This document shows, piece after piece, positions 5,154-6,665 of a DNA stretch of 6,665 nucleotides (positions are counted from its first letter, which is position 1; every line of letters starts with the position of its first letter). The notes beneath the pieces are model-generated. The model was not told where the DNA came from. It saw only the letters and a list, made by a program, of their open reading frames with translations, and searched no databases. Origin of the DNA: Bacillota bacterium (lineage in GTDB: Bacteria; Bacillota; Clostridia; Acetivibrionales; DTU013); assembly GCA_023415815.1 (NCBI GenBank), contig JAEZJL010000216.1, forward strand, positions 1 to 6,665, in the 5' to 3' direction. The position numbers and the translations under genes are program-made.

Positions 5154-6665
5154 ATGCTTACGGATATAGAAATCGCCCAGAGCTGCAAAATGCAGCCTAT
5201 AGAAGACATCGCTTCGCAGCTTGGAATAAGGCCGGAGGAGCTGGAGCTCTATGGGAGGTATAAGGCCAAGCTGTCCTTTGAGCTGTGGGACAGGGTGAAG
5301 GACAGGGCGGACGGAAAGCTCGTACTTGTGACAGCGATAAATCCCACACCTGCCGGCGAGGGCAAGACAACCACCACGGTGGGTATAGGCCAGGCGATGT
5401 TAAAAATAGGAAAAAAAGCGGTCATAGCCCTGAGGGAGCCTTCTTTAGGGCCTGTAATGGGCGTAAAGGGCGGAGCTGCAGGCGGCGGCTATGCGCAGGT
5501 GGTGCCGATGGAGGACATAAACCTTCATTTCACCGGCGATATGCATGCCATCACGGCTGCGAACAACCTCCTCTCCGCCGTTATCGACAACCACATACAC
5601 CAGGGAAACGAGCTGCATATAGACCCCAGGCAGATCGTATGGAAGCGCGCCATGGATATGAACGACCGGGCTCTCAGGAGCATTGTGGCGGGCCTCGGCG
5701 GCAAGGCCAACGGCATGCCGAGGGAGGACGGCTTCAATATAACCGTGGCTTCGGAGGTCATGGCCATCCTCTGTCTTTCGTCCGACCTGATGGACCTCAA
5801 AGCCAGGCTGGGCAGGATAATCATAGGCTACAGCTTCTCGGGCAAGCCTGTCACCGCCAGGGATTTGAAGGCGGACGGCGCCATGACTCTGCTCCTGAAG
5901 GACGCCATCAAGCCCAATCTGGTGCAGACGCTTGAAAATACCCCCGCATTGATGCACGGAGGCCCGTTCGCCAATATAGCCCACGGCTGCAACAGCGTAA
6001 ACGCAACCAGACTGGCGCTGAAGCTGGCCGACTATGTTATAACCGAGGCAGGCTTCGGCGCTGATCTGGGAGCCGAGAAATTCTTTGATATAAAGTGCAG
6101 ATTCGCCGGGCTCAAGCCCGACGCAGTGGTATTGGTAGCGACCATCCGGGCGCTCAAATACAACGGCGGCGTAAAAAAGGAGGACTTGAAGCACGAGGAT
6201 CTTCATGCCCTGAAAAAGGGCTTCGTGAATCTCGAAAAGCATATTGAAAACATGAGGAAGTTCGGCGTGCCCGTATTGATTGCCATCAACCATTTCGCCA
6301 CGGATACAAGGGACGAGGTCGAATATGTGAAGAGCCGCTGCAGGAACATGAATGTGGAGGTGGCCTTCTCGGAGGTCTTTGCCAGAGGCGGCGAGGGCGG
6401 AAGGGAGCTGGCTGAAAAACTGGTCCACCTGACTAAAACAGCCCCGTCGCACTTCCAGCCCTTATATGATGAAAACCTGCCCGTAAAAGCCAAAATAGAG
6501 GCCATAGCGGGCGAGATATACGGCGCCGGAAACGTCGTCTATTCTCCGGCCGCGGACAAGGCCATAAAGAAAATAGAGGATATGCAGCTCGACAAGCTTC
6601 CGATATGTATGGCAAAAACGCAGTACTCCCTGTCCGATAACCCTTCCCTGCTGGGCAGGCCCGAG
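5154..6665 (+). CDS. fhs: Formate-tetrahydrofolate ligase (formyl-THF synthetase), C-terminus cut by window end
   Basis: This cytosolic enzyme joins formate to tetrahydrofolate with ATP, giving 10-formyl-THF for purine synthesis or the methyl branch of the Wood-Ljungdahl pathway. The 504 visible residues are open to the last base; the family is about 556 long, so roughly 50 residues are missing. Visible marks are the P-loop PTPAGEGKTTT (64-74, Lys71), REPSLGP (94-100), family signature GVKGGAAGGGY (103-113), the conserved DINLHFTGDMHAI run (121-133), ITEAGFGADLGAEKF (296-310) and the second signature VATIRALKYNGG (328-339). The ATG is chosen because it begins the family-like N-terminus and has AGGCAGGAA four bases upstream. 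It is transcribed divergently from yabG across a 136-base gap and probably has a vegetative promoter there. The product is certain; whether it serves acetogenesis cannot be judged without the downstream genes. Confidence 0.97.
   Translation, partial: MLTDIEIAQSCKMQPIEDIASQLGIRPEELELYGRYKAKLSFELWDRVKDRADGKLVLVTAINPTPAGEGKTTTTVGIGQAMLKIGKKAVIALREPSLGPVMGVKGGAAGGGYAQVVPMEDINLHFTGDMHAITAANNLLSAVIDNHIHQGNELHIDPRQIVWKRAMDMNDRALRSIVAGLGGKANGMPREDGFNITVASEVMAILCLSSDLMDLKARLGRIIIGYSFSGKPVTARDLKADGAMTLLLKDAIKPNLVQTLENTPALMHGGPFANIAHGCNSVNATRLALKLADYVITEAGFGADLGAEKFFDIKCRFAGLKPDAVVLVATIRALKYNGGVKKEDLKHEDLHALKKGFVNLEKHIENMRKFGVPVLIAINHFATDTRDEVEYVKSRCRNMNVEVAFSEVFARGGEGGRELAEKLVHLTKTAPSHFQPLYDENLPVKAKIEAIAGEIYGAGNVVYSPAADKAIKKIEDMQLDKLPICMAKTQYSLSDNPSLLGRPE

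Noticed and set aside
5018..5209. In-frame upstream extension of yabG by 64 codons.
   Set aside because: It would run through the divergent promoter region and overlap the fhs start. The MAEL start at 5017 has a ribosome site and gives the normal family length.
5445..6452. A 335-codon open frame on the minus strand opposite fhs.
   Set aside because: fhs is an unmistakable conserved enzyme across this stretch; the reverse frame is open because of the GC-rich third positions of fhs and resembles no known family.

Overview
The window looks like chromosomal core sequence from an endospore-forming, Gram-positive anaerobe of the class Clostridia. The main reason is a minus-strand run yabG - veg - sipL - ispE - regulator. 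yabG, veg and ispE form a conserved neighbourhood in Bacillus and Clostridia, and sipL (SPOCS/LysM) in this place is, as I recall it, the Clostridioides difficile arrangement. Strong AGGAGG/GAGGTGAT-type ribosome sites, near-consensus sigma-A promoters and frequent ATA (Ile) and AGG (Arg) codons agree. The genus cannot be fixed from this sequence. Coding regions are fairly GC-rich at third positions, while the promoter-bearing gaps are AT-rich.

Layout, left to right: (1) 1-105 (+), the last 34 codons of a heavy-metal-associated (HMA) domain protein. (2) 104-137, a shared terminator between convergent genes. (3) 136-819 (-), a GntR-family regulator of the FadR/FCD type. (4) 846-1700 (-), ispE, probably cotranscribed with the regulator from a good sigma-A promoter at 1768-1796. 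(5) 1701-1963, a gap holding that promoter, the sipL terminator and some unexplained inverted repeats. (6) 1964-3532 (-), sipL. (7) 3533-3753, a gap with the presumed sipL promoter, a weak hairpin and the strong veg terminator. (8) 3754-4020 (-), veg, behind two tandem sigma-A promoters with perfect -35 and -10 hexamers. (9) 4136-5017 (-), yabG. (10) 5018-5153, a divergent promoter region. (11) 5154-6665 (+), fhs (formate-tetrahydrofolate ligase), cut off by the window end about 50 residues before its expected C-terminus.

How the genes relate: yabG and sipL serve spore coat/cortex morphogenesis. YabG is a protease acting on spore proteins; SipL partners with the coat-basement ATPase SpoIVA. 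veg is a vegetative gene placed between them with its own very strong promoters. ispE supplies the MEP isoprenoid pathway, and the FCD regulator downstream of it has an unknown effector. fhs, transcribed away from yabG, loads formate onto tetrahydrofolate for one-carbon metabolism (acetogenesis or purine synthesis).

I found no mobile element, CRISPR array, RNA gene or obviously new multi-gene system. The points most worth a second look are regulatory: the tandem veg promoters, the repeat-rich ispE promoter, the structured stretch after sipL, and the two-sided yabG/fhs control region.
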